Position numbers and translations under genes: made by a program. Positions 1 to 7,004 of a stretch of 15,804 nucleotides of DNA are shown piece after piece. The stretch lies in contig JAGWUW010000021.1 in assembly GCA_028868235.1 (NCBI GenBank), positions 1 through 15,804 on the forward strand, given 5' to 3'. Position 1 is the first letter of the stretch, and the number at the start of each line of letters is the position of its first letter. The stretch comes from Betaproteobacteria bacterium. Its GTDB lineage: Bacteria; Pseudomonadota; Gammaproteobacteria; Burkholderiales; Rhodocyclaceae. The notes under the pieces are model-generated. The model saw only the letters and a list, made by a program, of their open reading frames with translations. It did no database searches and was not told the origin of the DNA.

Positions 1-88
1 TTGCAAGCTGCGCGTTAGTGATCCTTGCGATACAAGCACTTTTTGTCTCGATCTAAGCTGTGGACGAGAAGTTTTGGGGTTGAATTTG
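1..88. other. Left-edge non-coding stretch
   Basis: I see no convincing coding frame, RNA gene or terminator in these bases before the promoter of the first operon. An upstream gene may end just outside the window. Confidence 0.4.
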
Positions 89-118
89 TTGACAAAATCA
101 TATCGATGAAACTAGGAT
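89..118 (+). promoter_or_regulatory. Sigma-70-type promoter of the arsR-aas operon
   Basis: A perfect -35 hexamer TTGACA (89-94) is followed after 18 bp by TAGGAT (113-118), which matches four of six -10 consensus positions. The expected transcription start falls at about 124-126, at the ATG of the repressor gene, so the transcript would be leaderless or nearly so. An AGGA at 114-117 could serve as a ribosome-binding site only if transcription starts further upstream. The inverted repeat at 98-129 covers the spacer, the -10 element and the predicted start. Confidence 0.6.
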
Positions 119-129
119 CATCGATATGA
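98..129. promoter_or_regulatory. Perfect 12-bp inverted repeat, probable repressor operator
   Basis: The arms TCATATCGATGA (98-109) and TCATCGATATGA (118-129) are exact reverse complements separated by 8 bp. Each arm contains the self-complementary core ATCGAT (102-107 and 120-125), with core centres 18 bp apart. The right arm includes the start codon at 126-128. ArsR/SmtB dimers typically bind inverted repeats at their own promoters, and this site lies between the -35 element and the start codon. Bound repressor should therefore block RNA polymerase. Autoregulation is inferred from position. Confidence 0.7.
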
Positions 130-437
130 GAAAAGACTATTCACAAACGATCCCTGCCCAATGGGCGGCCATGTCAAAAATCTTCGTGGCCCTCGGTGAC
201 GAGCACCGGCAGCGCATTATGCTGCTGTTCGAGCCGGGTGAGCGACTCAATGTCGGGCAGATCGCCGAGGTGTCGACCCTAGCCCGGTCGACCGTGTCGC
301 ACCATCTGAAGATTCTCCACGAGTCCGGGGTGCTGGCCTCCGAGAAGATCGGCAAGGAGGTGTGGTTCTGGATCGACCGTCCGGCGCTGGAAAGCACTTT
401 CACCAACGTCCTCGATTATCTGAAGGAAAGTACCTGA
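126..437 (+). CDS. ArsR/SmtB-family winged-helix transcriptional regulator
   Basis: This 103-residue protein has the length and order of an ArsR-family repressor. The 'KIFVALGDEHRQRIMLLF' segment (residues 18-35) is typical of helices 1-2 of the family. The helix-turn-helix lies around residues 43-66 (QIAEVSTLARSTVSHHLKIL), followed by the wing (VLASEKIGKEVWFWID). The protein has no cysteine, so the classical ELCVCDL metal site is absent and its signal is unknown. The ATG at 126 is preferred because it lies inside the operator and has AGGA 8 nt upstream. An internal ATG at 171, just before SKIF, is a possible alternative. The TGA stop overlaps the next start by one base (TGATG), so it is the first gene of the phospholipid operon and most likely its repressor. 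Confidence 0.9.
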   Translation: MRKDYSQTIPAQWAAMSKIFVALGDEHRQRIMLLFEPGERLNVGQIAEVSTLARSTVSHHLKILHESGVLASEKIGKEVWFWIDRPALESTFTNVLDYLKEST

Positions 438-2581
438 TGCTGCGCTTCTTGTTGCGGCCGCTACTGCGCGGCCTGGCTCGCTTGCTGTTCCGCGTCGAAG
501 TGACGGCGCAGCAGGCCGATTTCCGGCATGAGCGCCTGCTCGTCGTCGCCAACCACCAGTCCTTCCTCGATGGCCTGTTGCTCGGCCTCTTCCTGCCCAT
601 CGATCCGGTCTTCGTCGTGCATACGACCATCGCCGAGAACCGTTTCTTCCGCATTCTGTTGTCGCAGGTTGATTACCTGGCGGTCGATCCGACCAGCCCG
701 ATGGCCATGAAGAAGGTGATCCGGCTGATCGAAACGGGCCGCCCGGTGGTCATCTTCCCGGAGGGGCGCATCACGCTGACCGGCTCGCTGATGAAGGTGT
801 ACGACGGCCCAGCCTTCGTCGCCGCCAAGACCGGGGCGACGGTGGTCCCGGTCCGCCTGCAGGGGGCTGAGCGCACCTATTTCTCGCGCTTGTCGGGCAT
901 GCATCCCAAGCAGTTGTTCCCGAAAATCCGCCTGTCCATCCTGGAGGCGCGGCTTTTCCCGATGCCAGAGGGGGCGACAGCCAAGCTGCGCCGCCGTAAG
1001 TCCGGCGAGGCCATGCGCCGGCTGATGCAGGAAATGATCGTCGCCTCCCGCCCGCAACAGACCCTCTACGCCGCGCTGTGCGACGCGGTGGACATCTACG
1101 GCCGCAGCCGTCGCCTGCTCGAGGACGTCAAGCAGATCGAGTATTCGTACAACGACCTGCTCAAGATGGCGCTGATGCTGGGCCGCCAGATCGAGCGCCT
1201 GTCGCAGCCCGGCGAGCGGGTCGGCCTGCTGTTGCCCAACCTGGTGCCAACTATCGGCCTGATCTTCGGCCTCAGTGCCCGCCGCCGCATTCCGGCCATG
1301 CTCAACTACACGGCCGGCGTCGAGGCCATGCAGGCGGCGTGCGATGCCGCCGAGGTGCGCACCATCGTCACTTCGCGCGCCTTCGTCGAGCAGGCCAAGC
1401 TGGCCGACAAGCTGGCGGGGCTGAGCAACGTGCAACTGGTTTATCTGGAGGATGTGCGTGAGCGTATCGGCCTGGCCGACAAGCTGTGGCTGGTGTTGTG
1501 GGCGCTGCGCTTCCCGCGCTCCTTTGAACTAGCCTCCTCTCCGGAGGATGCGGCGGTGGTGTTGTTCACGTCGGGTTCGGAAGGCAAGCCGAAGGGTGTC
1601 GTGCTGCCGCACCGCGCCATCCTCGCCAATATTGCCCAGATTCGCTCGGTGATCGATTTCTCGGTCTACGACAAGGTGCTGAACGCACTGCCCATCTTCC
1701 ATTCCTTCGGGCTGACTGCCGGCGCGCTGCTGCCGGTGCTCAACGGCGCCAGCCTGTTCCTCTACCCGTCGCCCCTGCATTACCGGGTGATTCCGGAACT
1801 AGCCTACGACCGCGGTTGCACCATCCTGTTCGGCACCTCGACCTTCCTCGCCAACTACGGCAAGTTCGCCAATCCGTACGATTTCTACCGCCTGCGCTAT
1901 GTCGTGGCCGGCGCCGAGAAGCTGTCGGAAGCGGTGCGCAGCCAATGGTTCGAGAAATTCGGCCAGCGCATCTTCGAAGGCTATGGTGCAACCGAAACTG
2001 CGCCGGTGCTGGCGGTGAACACCCCGATGGCCTACAAGACCGGCACCGTCGGCAATCTGCTGCCGGGTATCGAGTACCGGCTGGTCCCGGTGCCCGGCAT
2101 CGAACAGGGTGGCCTGTTGCACGTACGCGGCCCGAACGTGATGGCCGGTTATCTGAAAGCGGACCAGCCCGGCGTGCTGCAACCGCCAGTATCCGATGTT
2201 GGCGAAGGCTGGTACGAAACCGGCGACATCGTCGAGGTCGATGAGGAAGGGTTCGTGAAGATCGTCGGCCGTGTCAAGCGTTTTGCCAAGATTGCCGGCG
2301 AAATGGTCAGCTTGGAAGTGGTTGAAAAGCTCGCCACCGCGACTTCGCCTGACTTGGTGCACGCTGCTTCCAGTCAGCCCGATCCGGCCAAGGGCGAGGC
2401 ACTGGTATTGTTTACCACCGATGGCGCATTGACGCGCGAGCTGCTCGCCGCCAAGGCCCGAGTGGCGGGGATTCCCGAACTGGCTGTGCCGCGCAAGATT
2501 CATCGCGTCGAGTCGCTGCCGCTGCTTGGTACAGGCAAGGTGGATTACGTGACGCTGAAGCGACTGGCGGAGACCGTGTGA
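437..2581 (+). CDS. aas: Aas: bifunctional 2-acyl-lysophospholipid acyltransferase / acyl-ACP synthetase
   Basis: The 714-residue product closely matches E. coli Aas (about 719 aa) in length and domain order. Residues 1-200 form a PlsC-type acyltransferase with the HX4D motif at H40/D45 and FPEGR at 107-111. From about residue 205 there is an AMP-forming acyl-activating enzyme. It has the P-loop FTSGSEGKPKG (377-387), YGATE (516-520), the YETGD motif (593-597) and the C-terminal catalytic lysine K701 in GTGK. Known Aas activates fatty acids onto bound ACP and re-acylates lysophosphatidylethanolamine at the inner membrane. The frame is open from 362, but the ATG at 437 is chosen: it is preceded by AAGGAAAG at good spacing and gives the E. 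coli-like N-terminus. The stop overlaps the next GTG by 4 nt (GTGA). Confidence 0.95.
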   Translation: MLRFLLRPLLRGLARLLFRVEVTAQQADFRHERLLVVANHQSFLDGLLLGLFLPIDPVFVVHTTIAENRFFRILLSQVDYLAVDPTSPMAMKKVIRLIETGRPVVIFPEGRITLTGSLMKVYDGPAFVAAKTGATVVPVRLQGAERTYFSRLSGMHPKQLFPKIRLSILEARLFPMPEGATAKLRRRKSGEAMRRLMQEMIVASRPQQTLYAALCDAVDIYGRSRRLLEDVKQIEYSYNDLLKMALMLGRQIERLSQPGERVGLLLPNLVPTIGLIFGLSARRRIPAMLNYTAGVEAMQAACDAAEVRTIVTSRAFVEQAKLADKLAGLSNVQLVYLEDVRERIGLADKLWLVLWALRFPRSFELASSPEDAAVVLFTSGSEGKPKGVVLPHRAILANIAQIRSVIDFSVYDKVLNALPIFHSFGLTAGALLPVLNGASLFLYPSPLHYRVIPELAYDRGCTILFGTSTFLANYGKFANPYDFYRLRYVVAGAEKLSEAVRSQWFEKFGQRIFEGYGATETAPVLAVNTPMAYKTGTVGNLLPGIEYRLVPVPGIEQGGLLHVRGPNVMAGYLKADQPGVLQPPVSDVGEGWYETGDIVEVDEEGFVKIVGRVKRFAKIAGEMVSLEVVEKLATATSPDLVHAASSQPDPAKGEALVLFTTDGALTRELLAAKARVAGIPELAVPRKIHRVESLPLLGTGKVDYVTLKRLAETV

Positions 2582-3240
2582 TCGATCGACGTTGTTTTGT
2601 CGGGCTGCTCGTTGGCGGCGCAGCCCTATCGGCTGCCGGCTTGAGTTCGGCCAAGCCGAAGCTGATAAATCAATGCCGGGTCGCCATTCCAGGCAGTCTG
2701 ATCGAAAGCCCGTGGCTGCGTCAGGCGTGGGCCGGCATAGACGCGGGGCTGGTCTGGGACTGCCATGTTCACCTGGCCGGGCTGGGCGACGTCGGCAGCG
2801 GCGTTGTCGTCGCACATTGCGCTTCGTTGGGTGACGATGTAAGCGATGACGGCAAGATCCGTCGCAGCTTCGATCTTTTCCTCAAGCTGATGGACGAACC
2901 CCGCGCCAGAGATCTGCTGCATGGCGACATTTCCGCCATCACCCAGCGCAACCGGAAACCGGATGTGATTCAAACGTTGCTCAAGCGCAGTGATCTACAC
3001 GACCGCCTGGTGCATGGTTCCGATTACCCGCTGCCGGGTGTTGTGCCGCTCACCTCGCCGGGAACACTGGCCCGAGTCGGCTTGCTGCCGAAGGCGGCGG
3101 TGGGTGACCTCGACCTGTTGCGCCAGCACAATCCCCTGTTTTTTGATTTCACCCTGAAGCGCCTGCTGAACTGGCAGGGACATTCCTTTTCTCCGGCGGT
3201 ATTCCAGACCCGCCGACTTTTCGCTGCGAGCCTTACATGA
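2578..3240 (+). pseudogene. Tat-exported amidohydrolase-like protein with an internal in-frame deletion
   Basis: This 220-residue frame starts with a twin-arginine-like signal (DRRCFVGLLVGGAALSAAG, residues 3-21). It keeps the first metal-binding motif of amidohydrolase-2-type TIM barrels, DCHVH (61-65). At about residues 75-79 it jumps directly to VAHCASLG (78-85), which in full-length relatives lies far downstream. It then runs normally through GDISAITQRNR, HGSDYPLPG (146-154) and the C-terminal TRR. Relatives as I recall them are about 360-400 aa, so roughly 150 residues of central barrel, including metal ligands, appear to be missing. There is no frameshift or stop. The GTG start overlaps aas by 4 nt and the stop overlaps the next gene by 4 nt, so the frame still couples translation across the operon. 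It is probably catalytically dead. An assembly collapse is the main alternative. Confidence 0.65.
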
Positions 3241-5117
3241 GCGGACAATTCGGACTCCTCAAACAGAAGCGCTTCGGGCCCTTCTTTGCCACACAATTCC
3301 TCGGCGCCTTCAACGATAACCTGTTCAAGAACGCCTTGGTCGTGCTGCTCACCTTCCAGGCGGCGCAGTGGACGACGGTGAAGCCGGGATTGTTGGCCAA
3401 TCTGGCGGCCGGTATCTTCATCCTGCCCTTCTTCTTGTTTTCGGCTACCGCCGGGCAGCTGGCCGACAAGTACGACAAGGCGATGCTGGCCCGGCTGGTC
3501 AAGGTGCTGGAAATGGCGATCATGGGCATTGCCGCCGCGGGCTTCTTCCTGACCAGCCTGCCGGTGCTGATGAGCGCGCTGTTCCTGCTCGGTTGCCATT
3601 CGACGCTGTTCGGGCCGGTCAAGTACGCGATCATGCCGCAGCACCTGCATGAGGACGAACTGGTCGGCGGCAATGCGTTGATCGAGGCAGGTACTTTCGT
3701 CGCCATACTGATTGGCACGCTGGCCGGCGGTCTGCTCGCCGGTTCGGTCGAGCATCCGGTGTGGATCGCGCTCGGGGCCTTTGCCGTGGCGCTGGCCGGG
3801 TATGCGACCAGCCGGGGCATTCCGGCGGCGCCGGCCCCCGCGCCGGAACTCAGGATCAATCTCAATCCGCTCAGCGAAACCTGGCGTAATATCGCCTTCG
3901 CCCGGCAGAATCGCACGGTTTTCCTGTCCATTCTCGGTATCTCGTGGTTCTGGCTCTATGGCGCGCTGTTTCTCGCCCAGTTCCCAGCCTACGCCAAGTT
4001 CGTGCTGGGCGGCGGCGAATCGTCGGTGACGCTGCTGCTCGCTACCTTCACGGTCGGTATTGGCATCGGCTCCATGCTTTGTGAACGGATGTCCGGTAAG
4101 CATGTCGAGATCGGCCTGGTCCCTTTCGGCTCCATCGGTCTGACGCTGTTCGGGCTGGACCTTTATTTCGCTTCGCCGGCCGAGTTGGCCGGCACGACGC
4201 CGCACCAACTGCTTGCCCTGTTGAGCATTCCGGCCATCTGGCGTGTGCTGTTCGACCTGATGATGCTCGGCGTTTTCGGCGGTTTCTTTATCGTGCCGCT
4301 CTATGCCCTGGTGCAGCTGAGTAGTTCGCCGGAACACCGGGCGCGCATCATCGCCGCCAACAACATCTTGAACGCGCTGTTTATGGTGGTCGGCGCACTG
4401 GGGGCGGCATCCCTGCTTGGCGAAGGGCTGTCGATGCCGGCCCTGTTCGGGTTCGCTGCCTTGCTCAATGCCTTGGTGGCCATTTACATCTACGGTCTGG
4501 TACCGGAATTCCTGCTCCGCTTCATTGCCTGGCTGCTGGTCAAAGCGGTGTATCGACTGCGGACTAGCGGGGTGGAGAACATTCCGCAGGTGGGTGCCGC
4601 GGTGCTCGTCGCCAATCATGTGAGTTTTGTGGACGCCGTCGTAATCATGGGAGCGTCGCCGCGTCCGGTTCGTTTTCTGATGGATCATCGTATTTTCCGC
4701 ACGCCTTTCCTCGGCTTCGTCTTCCGCCATTGCGGCGCCATTCCGATTGCTTCGGCCAAGGAAGATCCGGTGATGATGGAAGCGGCCTTCGCCGAGGCTG
4801 GGCGAGCGCTGGCCAACGGTGATCTCGTCGGTATCTTCCCGGAGGGCAACATTACGCGCGACGGCGAGCTACAACCGTTCCGACCGGGTGTCAGCCGAAT
4901 TTTGGAGGTCAATCCTGTTCCGGTCGTGCCGATGGCCTTGTCCGGCCTGTGGGGCAGCTTCTTCTCGCGTGTTGATGGCGCGGCGATGACGACGCCGTTC
5001 CGGCGCGGACTCTTTTCGGATATCGTCCTGCAGGTTGGCGCGCCGGTCCCTGCTCGGGAGGCGACACCCGAGTATTTGCAGGCCCAAGTCCTCGCCTTGC
5101 GTGGTGATTGCCACTAA
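3237..5117 (+). CDS. LplT-like lysophospholipid flippase (MFS) fused to a PlsC acyltransferase domain
   Basis: The 626-residue protein has two parts. Residues 1 to about 430 are an MFS transporter of the LplT type: it opens with LKQKRFGPFFATQFLGAFND, a family signature, and carries about 12 hydrophobic segments. Residues from about 437 to the end are a PlsC domain with NHVSFVD (HX4D at H461/D466) and FPEGN (534-538), followed by PVVPMAL. LplT moves lysophospholipids from the outer to the inner leaflet of the inner membrane, where Aas re-acylates them, so the fusion supplies transport plus a second acyltransferase active site. Similar MFS-PlsC proteins occur elsewhere, some with the AMP-binding domain also fused. 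The ATG at 3237 overlaps the preceding stop (ATGA), making this the last gene of the operon. Confidence 0.9.
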   Translation: MSGQFGLLKQKRFGPFFATQFLGAFNDNLFKNALVVLLTFQAAQWTTVKPGLLANLAAGIFILPFFLFSATAGQLADKYDKAMLARLVKVLEMAIMGIAAAGFFLTSLPVLMSALFLLGCHSTLFGPVKYAIMPQHLHEDELVGGNALIEAGTFVAILIGTLAGGLLAGSVEHPVWIALGAFAVALAGYATSRGIPAAPAPAPELRINLNPLSETWRNIAFARQNRTVFLSILGISWFWLYGALFLAQFPAYAKFVLGGGESSVTLLLATFTVGIGIGSMLCERMSGKHVEIGLVPFGSIGLTLFGLDLYFASPAELAGTTPHQLLALLSIPAIWRVLFDLMMLGVFGGFFIVPLYALVQLSSSPEHRARIIAANNILNALFMVVGALGAASLLGEGLSMPALFGFAALLNALVAIYIYGLVPEFLLRFIAWLLVKAVYRLRTSGVENIPQVGAAVLVANHVSFVDAVVIMGASPRPVRFLMDHRIFRTPFLGFVFRHCGAIPIASAKEDPVMMEAAFAEAGRALANGDLVGIFPEGNITRDGELQPFRPGVSRILEVNPVPVVPMALSGLWGSFFSRVDGAAMTTPFRRGLFSDIVLQVGAPVPAREATPEYLQAQVLALRGDCH

Positions 5118-5279
5118 CGACCGGTCATGAACGTCCTCGCGATCGACGAAGTCGTAGCGGTGGCTGAGGCCGTTCCTATCGCCCGCACCATTGGCGTTAC
5201 GGGGCCCTTGAGGGCCGGTCGTTCGGGGTTGGCTTGCTACTCAATGCCTTAATTGAGGAGTTACGGGGCGACCCTCCGG
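5118..5279. other. Convergent intergenic region with hairpins and short repeats
   Basis: This 162-bp gap lies between two converging operons. It has a 9-bp inverted repeat at its ends (AACGACCGG at 5116-5124 and CCGGTCGTT at 5215-5223). It also holds a GGCCC-TTGA-GGGCC hairpin (5203-5216), a 6-bp hairpin CTCAAT/ATTGAG (5240-5257), and a 10-bp direct repeat GTTACGGGGC (5196-5205 and 5260-5269). A 41-codon frame (5127-5252) has no ribosome-binding site or recognisable product. Transcription termination from both sides is the simplest role, although no U-tract follows any stem. Confidence 0.45.
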
Positions 5280-5301
5280 CTATGACCGGGTACGGGTCGC
5301 C
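5267..5301 (-). terminator. Hairpin at the end of the methyltransferase gene, possible terminator
   Basis: GGCGACCC (5267-5274) and GGGTCGCC (5294-5301) form a perfect 8-bp GC-rich stem. The 19-nt loop contains a further CCGG/CCGG stem (5276-5279 with 5286-5289). The structure spans the TAG stop of the minus-strand methyltransferase gene. No run of U residues follows in either direction, so it is not a textbook intrinsic terminator. It may protect the mRNA 3' end or support factor-dependent termination. Confidence 0.4.
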
Positions 5302-6332
5302 AGAATCAGCGAACCCTTTTCCAGTGGGTCCAGATCGATGCGAGTGATCCCCGTGAAGCCTGCCATTTGCAGCCAATCGACGTACTCACAGTAACGGTAG
5401 GTCTGGGTGCCGGTTTCGTAGAGCAGAGTCAAGCGGAAGGCAGACATGAACGCATTGTTCGGCGTGTCGGCCAAGTATTCGTGAATGACCAGCAGACCGC
5501 CGGGGTTGAGAGCGTCGAAAATCTGCTGGATGGCCAGGCGGTTTTCGTCAGCGGTGTGATTGTGCGCGACCGAGAGATAGAACACCACATCGTGTTGGCC
5601 GTGCCAATCATGCACCAGAAGCTCTCCGGGGCTAGCCTGGATACGCTCCGCAAGGCCGTGGCGGGCGATGGTTGCATCGGTCTCGGTCAGGGCGCTGGGC
5701 AAGTCGACAATCAGTGCGCTCAGTTGCGGATAGTGCTGGCAGAAGCGGATCGAATGCATACCGTGCGAGCCCCCGAGGTCGAGCAGGCGCTTGTGTTCAG
5801 GCAACACGGGAACATGGACGAATAGGTCGGGACCAAGGTCGCCGGCAAAGGCATCCATGTAGGCGGAGAAGGTTTTGCCCAACTGCGGTTTGTCCTCCAT
5901 GGCCTGCCACAGCGTTTTCTCCGGTGAACCACGGCGTACGGCTTCGCTCAGATCGCCCATCATCGGCCAGGCTTCGAGTGACCATAGCAGACCGGGGGTG
6001 TAGTCCACCTGGCCGGCACTCGTGAACCAGCGCTGCGTGCTGGCCGTGTTGGCAAATTGCTCGCCTTGTTGTTCCAGATAGCCGATGGTGATCAGAAAGT
6101 CGGCCAGGAAGCGGACGCCATTGATGCTCGCCTGCAGCTTCTCGGCCAGAGACTGGGTATCGAGTGGGCCGCCGACGAGGGCTTCGAACAAGCCCAGTTT
6201 TCCAGCGGACAAGATGGCAGCCGACTTCATCATCGGCATATAGACATCGAGCATGGCCAGTTCAGCCGAACCAGTGGGCTGGCATACATCAGGCTTAGCG
6301 GCGGGGGCTGGTGGGGTGTGTCGTGTATTCAT
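5280..6332 (-). CDS. SAM-dependent O-methyltransferase (COMT/Methyltransf_2-like)
   Basis: This 350-residue protein fits the small-molecule O-methyltransferase family usually typified by plant COMT and bacterial CrtF-like enzymes. The N-terminal part (about 20-110) is a helical dimerisation/winged-helix domain (MKSAAILSAGKLGLFEAL). The C-terminal Rossmann domain has SAM motif I LLDLGGSHG (183-191), the acidic VDLP (209-212), and a histidine-rich segment VAHNHTADENR (255-265) where the family's catalytic histidine is expected. The substrate cannot be predicted. The ATG overlaps the stop of the peroxidase gene (ATGA), so the two are translationally coupled. Nothing nearby looks like a polyketide, carotenoid or phenazine pathway that would name the acceptor. 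Confidence 0.85.
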   Translation of the reverse strand: MNTRHTPPAPAAKPDVCQPTGSAELAMLDVYMPMMKSAAILSAGKLGLFEALVGGPLDTQSLAEKLQASINGVRFLADFLITIGYLEQQGEQFANTASTQRWFTSAGQVDYTPGLLWSLEAWPMMGDLSEAVRRGSPEKTLWQAMEDKPQLGKTFSAYMDAFAGDLGPDLFVHVPVLPEHKRLLDLGGSHGMHSIRFCQHYPQLSALIVDLPSALTETDATIARHGLAERIQASPGELLVHDWHGQHDVVFYLSVAHNHTADENRLAIQQIFDALNPGGLLVIHEYLADTPNNAFMSAFRLTLLYETGTQTYRYCEYVDWLQMAGFTGITRIDLDPLEKGSLILATRTRS

Positions 6333-6886
6333 CGGGACTGGGCCAGGGCGGCTTCGATGGAGGCGACGAGGGGCGCATCGTCCGGCTGGGTGTCCGGAGA
6401 AAAACGTTGCAGCACTGTGCCGTCGCGGCCGATCAGAAATTTCTCAAAATTCCACAGCACGTCATCGGGTTGCTTGGGCTGCATGCCGTACTGGCTGAGC
6501 TTTCCCACGAAATCGCTGCCGGCCGGGAAGGTGGCGGTCGGCCGGGCGGCGATCAGTTGGGCGTAAAGGGGGTGGCGGGAAGCATTGTTGATGGTGACTT
6601 TCTCGAATAGCGGAAACTGGACACCGAAATTCGTCGCGCAGAAGGCCGAAATCTCGTCGGCATTACCCGGCTCCTGGCCGGCAAAGTCGTTGCAGGGAAA
6701 ACCGAGGACCTGCAGGCCTTGCGTGCGATAGGTCTCGAACAGTTTTTCAAGGCCGGCATACTGCGGCGTCAGACCGCATTTCGACGCGACATTTACGATG
6801 AGCAAAACCTTGCCCGCGAATTGACCAAGGTGGGTAGGGGTGCCGTCCAGGGTTTTGAGCGGAATGTCGTACAGTGATGGGGGCAT
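6329..6886 (-). CDS. btuE: BtuE-type glutathione peroxidase family protein (thiol peroxidase)
   Basis: The 185-residue protein aligns end to end with E. coli BtuE (about 183 aa). The peroxidatic cysteine is C37 in NVASKCGLT. FPCNDF (64-69), the GQEPG that follows, and WNFEKF with W145/N146 mark the other conserved blocks. In the usual Cys-Gln-Trp-Asn tetrad the glutamine sits where this protein has D67. There is no export signal, so it should act in the cytoplasm reducing hydrogen or lipid peroxides, probably with thioredoxin. The frame is open to 6964, but the ATG at 6886 is chosen because the family starts here and AAGAGAG lies about 8 nt upstream. It is the first gene of a two-gene unit with the methyltransferase. 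Confidence 0.92.
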   Translation of the reverse strand: MPPSLYDIPLKTLDGTPTHLGQFAGKVLLIVNVASKCGLTPQYAGLEKLFETYRTQGLQVLGFPCNDFAGQEPGNADEISAFCATNFGVQFPLFEKVTINNASRHPLYAQLIAARPTATFPAGSDFVGKLSQYGMQPKQPDDVLWNFEKFLIGRDGTVLQRFSPDTQPDDAPLVASIEAALAQSR

Positions 6887-7004
6887 GGCGATGCTCTCTT
6901 GAAGGGGTAACGTGCCCTCTAGGTGGGGCGCAGGTCTTTTGGTGGATGATAACCTGTTGGCCACCGCTTAAAATGACGATCTTTTCCCGATTTCGAGCGT
7001 TTTT
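6887..7004. promoter_or_regulatory. Divergent promoter region between btuE and the hypothetical gene
   Basis: This 118-bp gap separates divergent start codons. On the plus strand ATGATA (6946-6951), a 17-bp spacer and TAAAAT (6969-6974) form a plausible sigma-70 promoter with a leader of about 25 nt before the ATG at 7005. On the minus strand no hexamer pair stands out. I see no clear operator for a peroxide regulator. Confidence 0.4.

Noticed and set aside
461..1435. A 324-codon minus-strand frame opposite aas
   Set aside because: Low-complexity Gln/Arg/His/Asp-rich translation with no recognisable domain; it lies entirely within aas.
1799..2815. A 338-codon minus-strand frame opposite the aas 3' half and the amidohydrolase start
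   Set aside because: Antisense shadow; no ribosome-binding site, promoter or domain, and the sense strand is a well-supported enzyme.
3024..4730. A 568-codon open frame on the minus strand, opposite the shortened amidohydrolase and the flippase
   Set aside because: It encodes a very Arg/Gln/His/Glu-rich product without domains, the usual antisense shadow of a GC-rich membrane-protein gene. The plus-strand frame has clear MFS and PlsC motifs.
5127..5252. A 41-codon plus-strand frame in the convergent intergenic region
   Set aside because: No ribosome-binding site, no recognisable peptide features, and it spans the hairpins.
6887..6964. N-terminal extension of the peroxidase to an upstream ATG at 6964
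   Set aside because: BtuE-family proteins begin at the chosen internal start, which has a better ribosome-binding site; the extension has no homology-like features.
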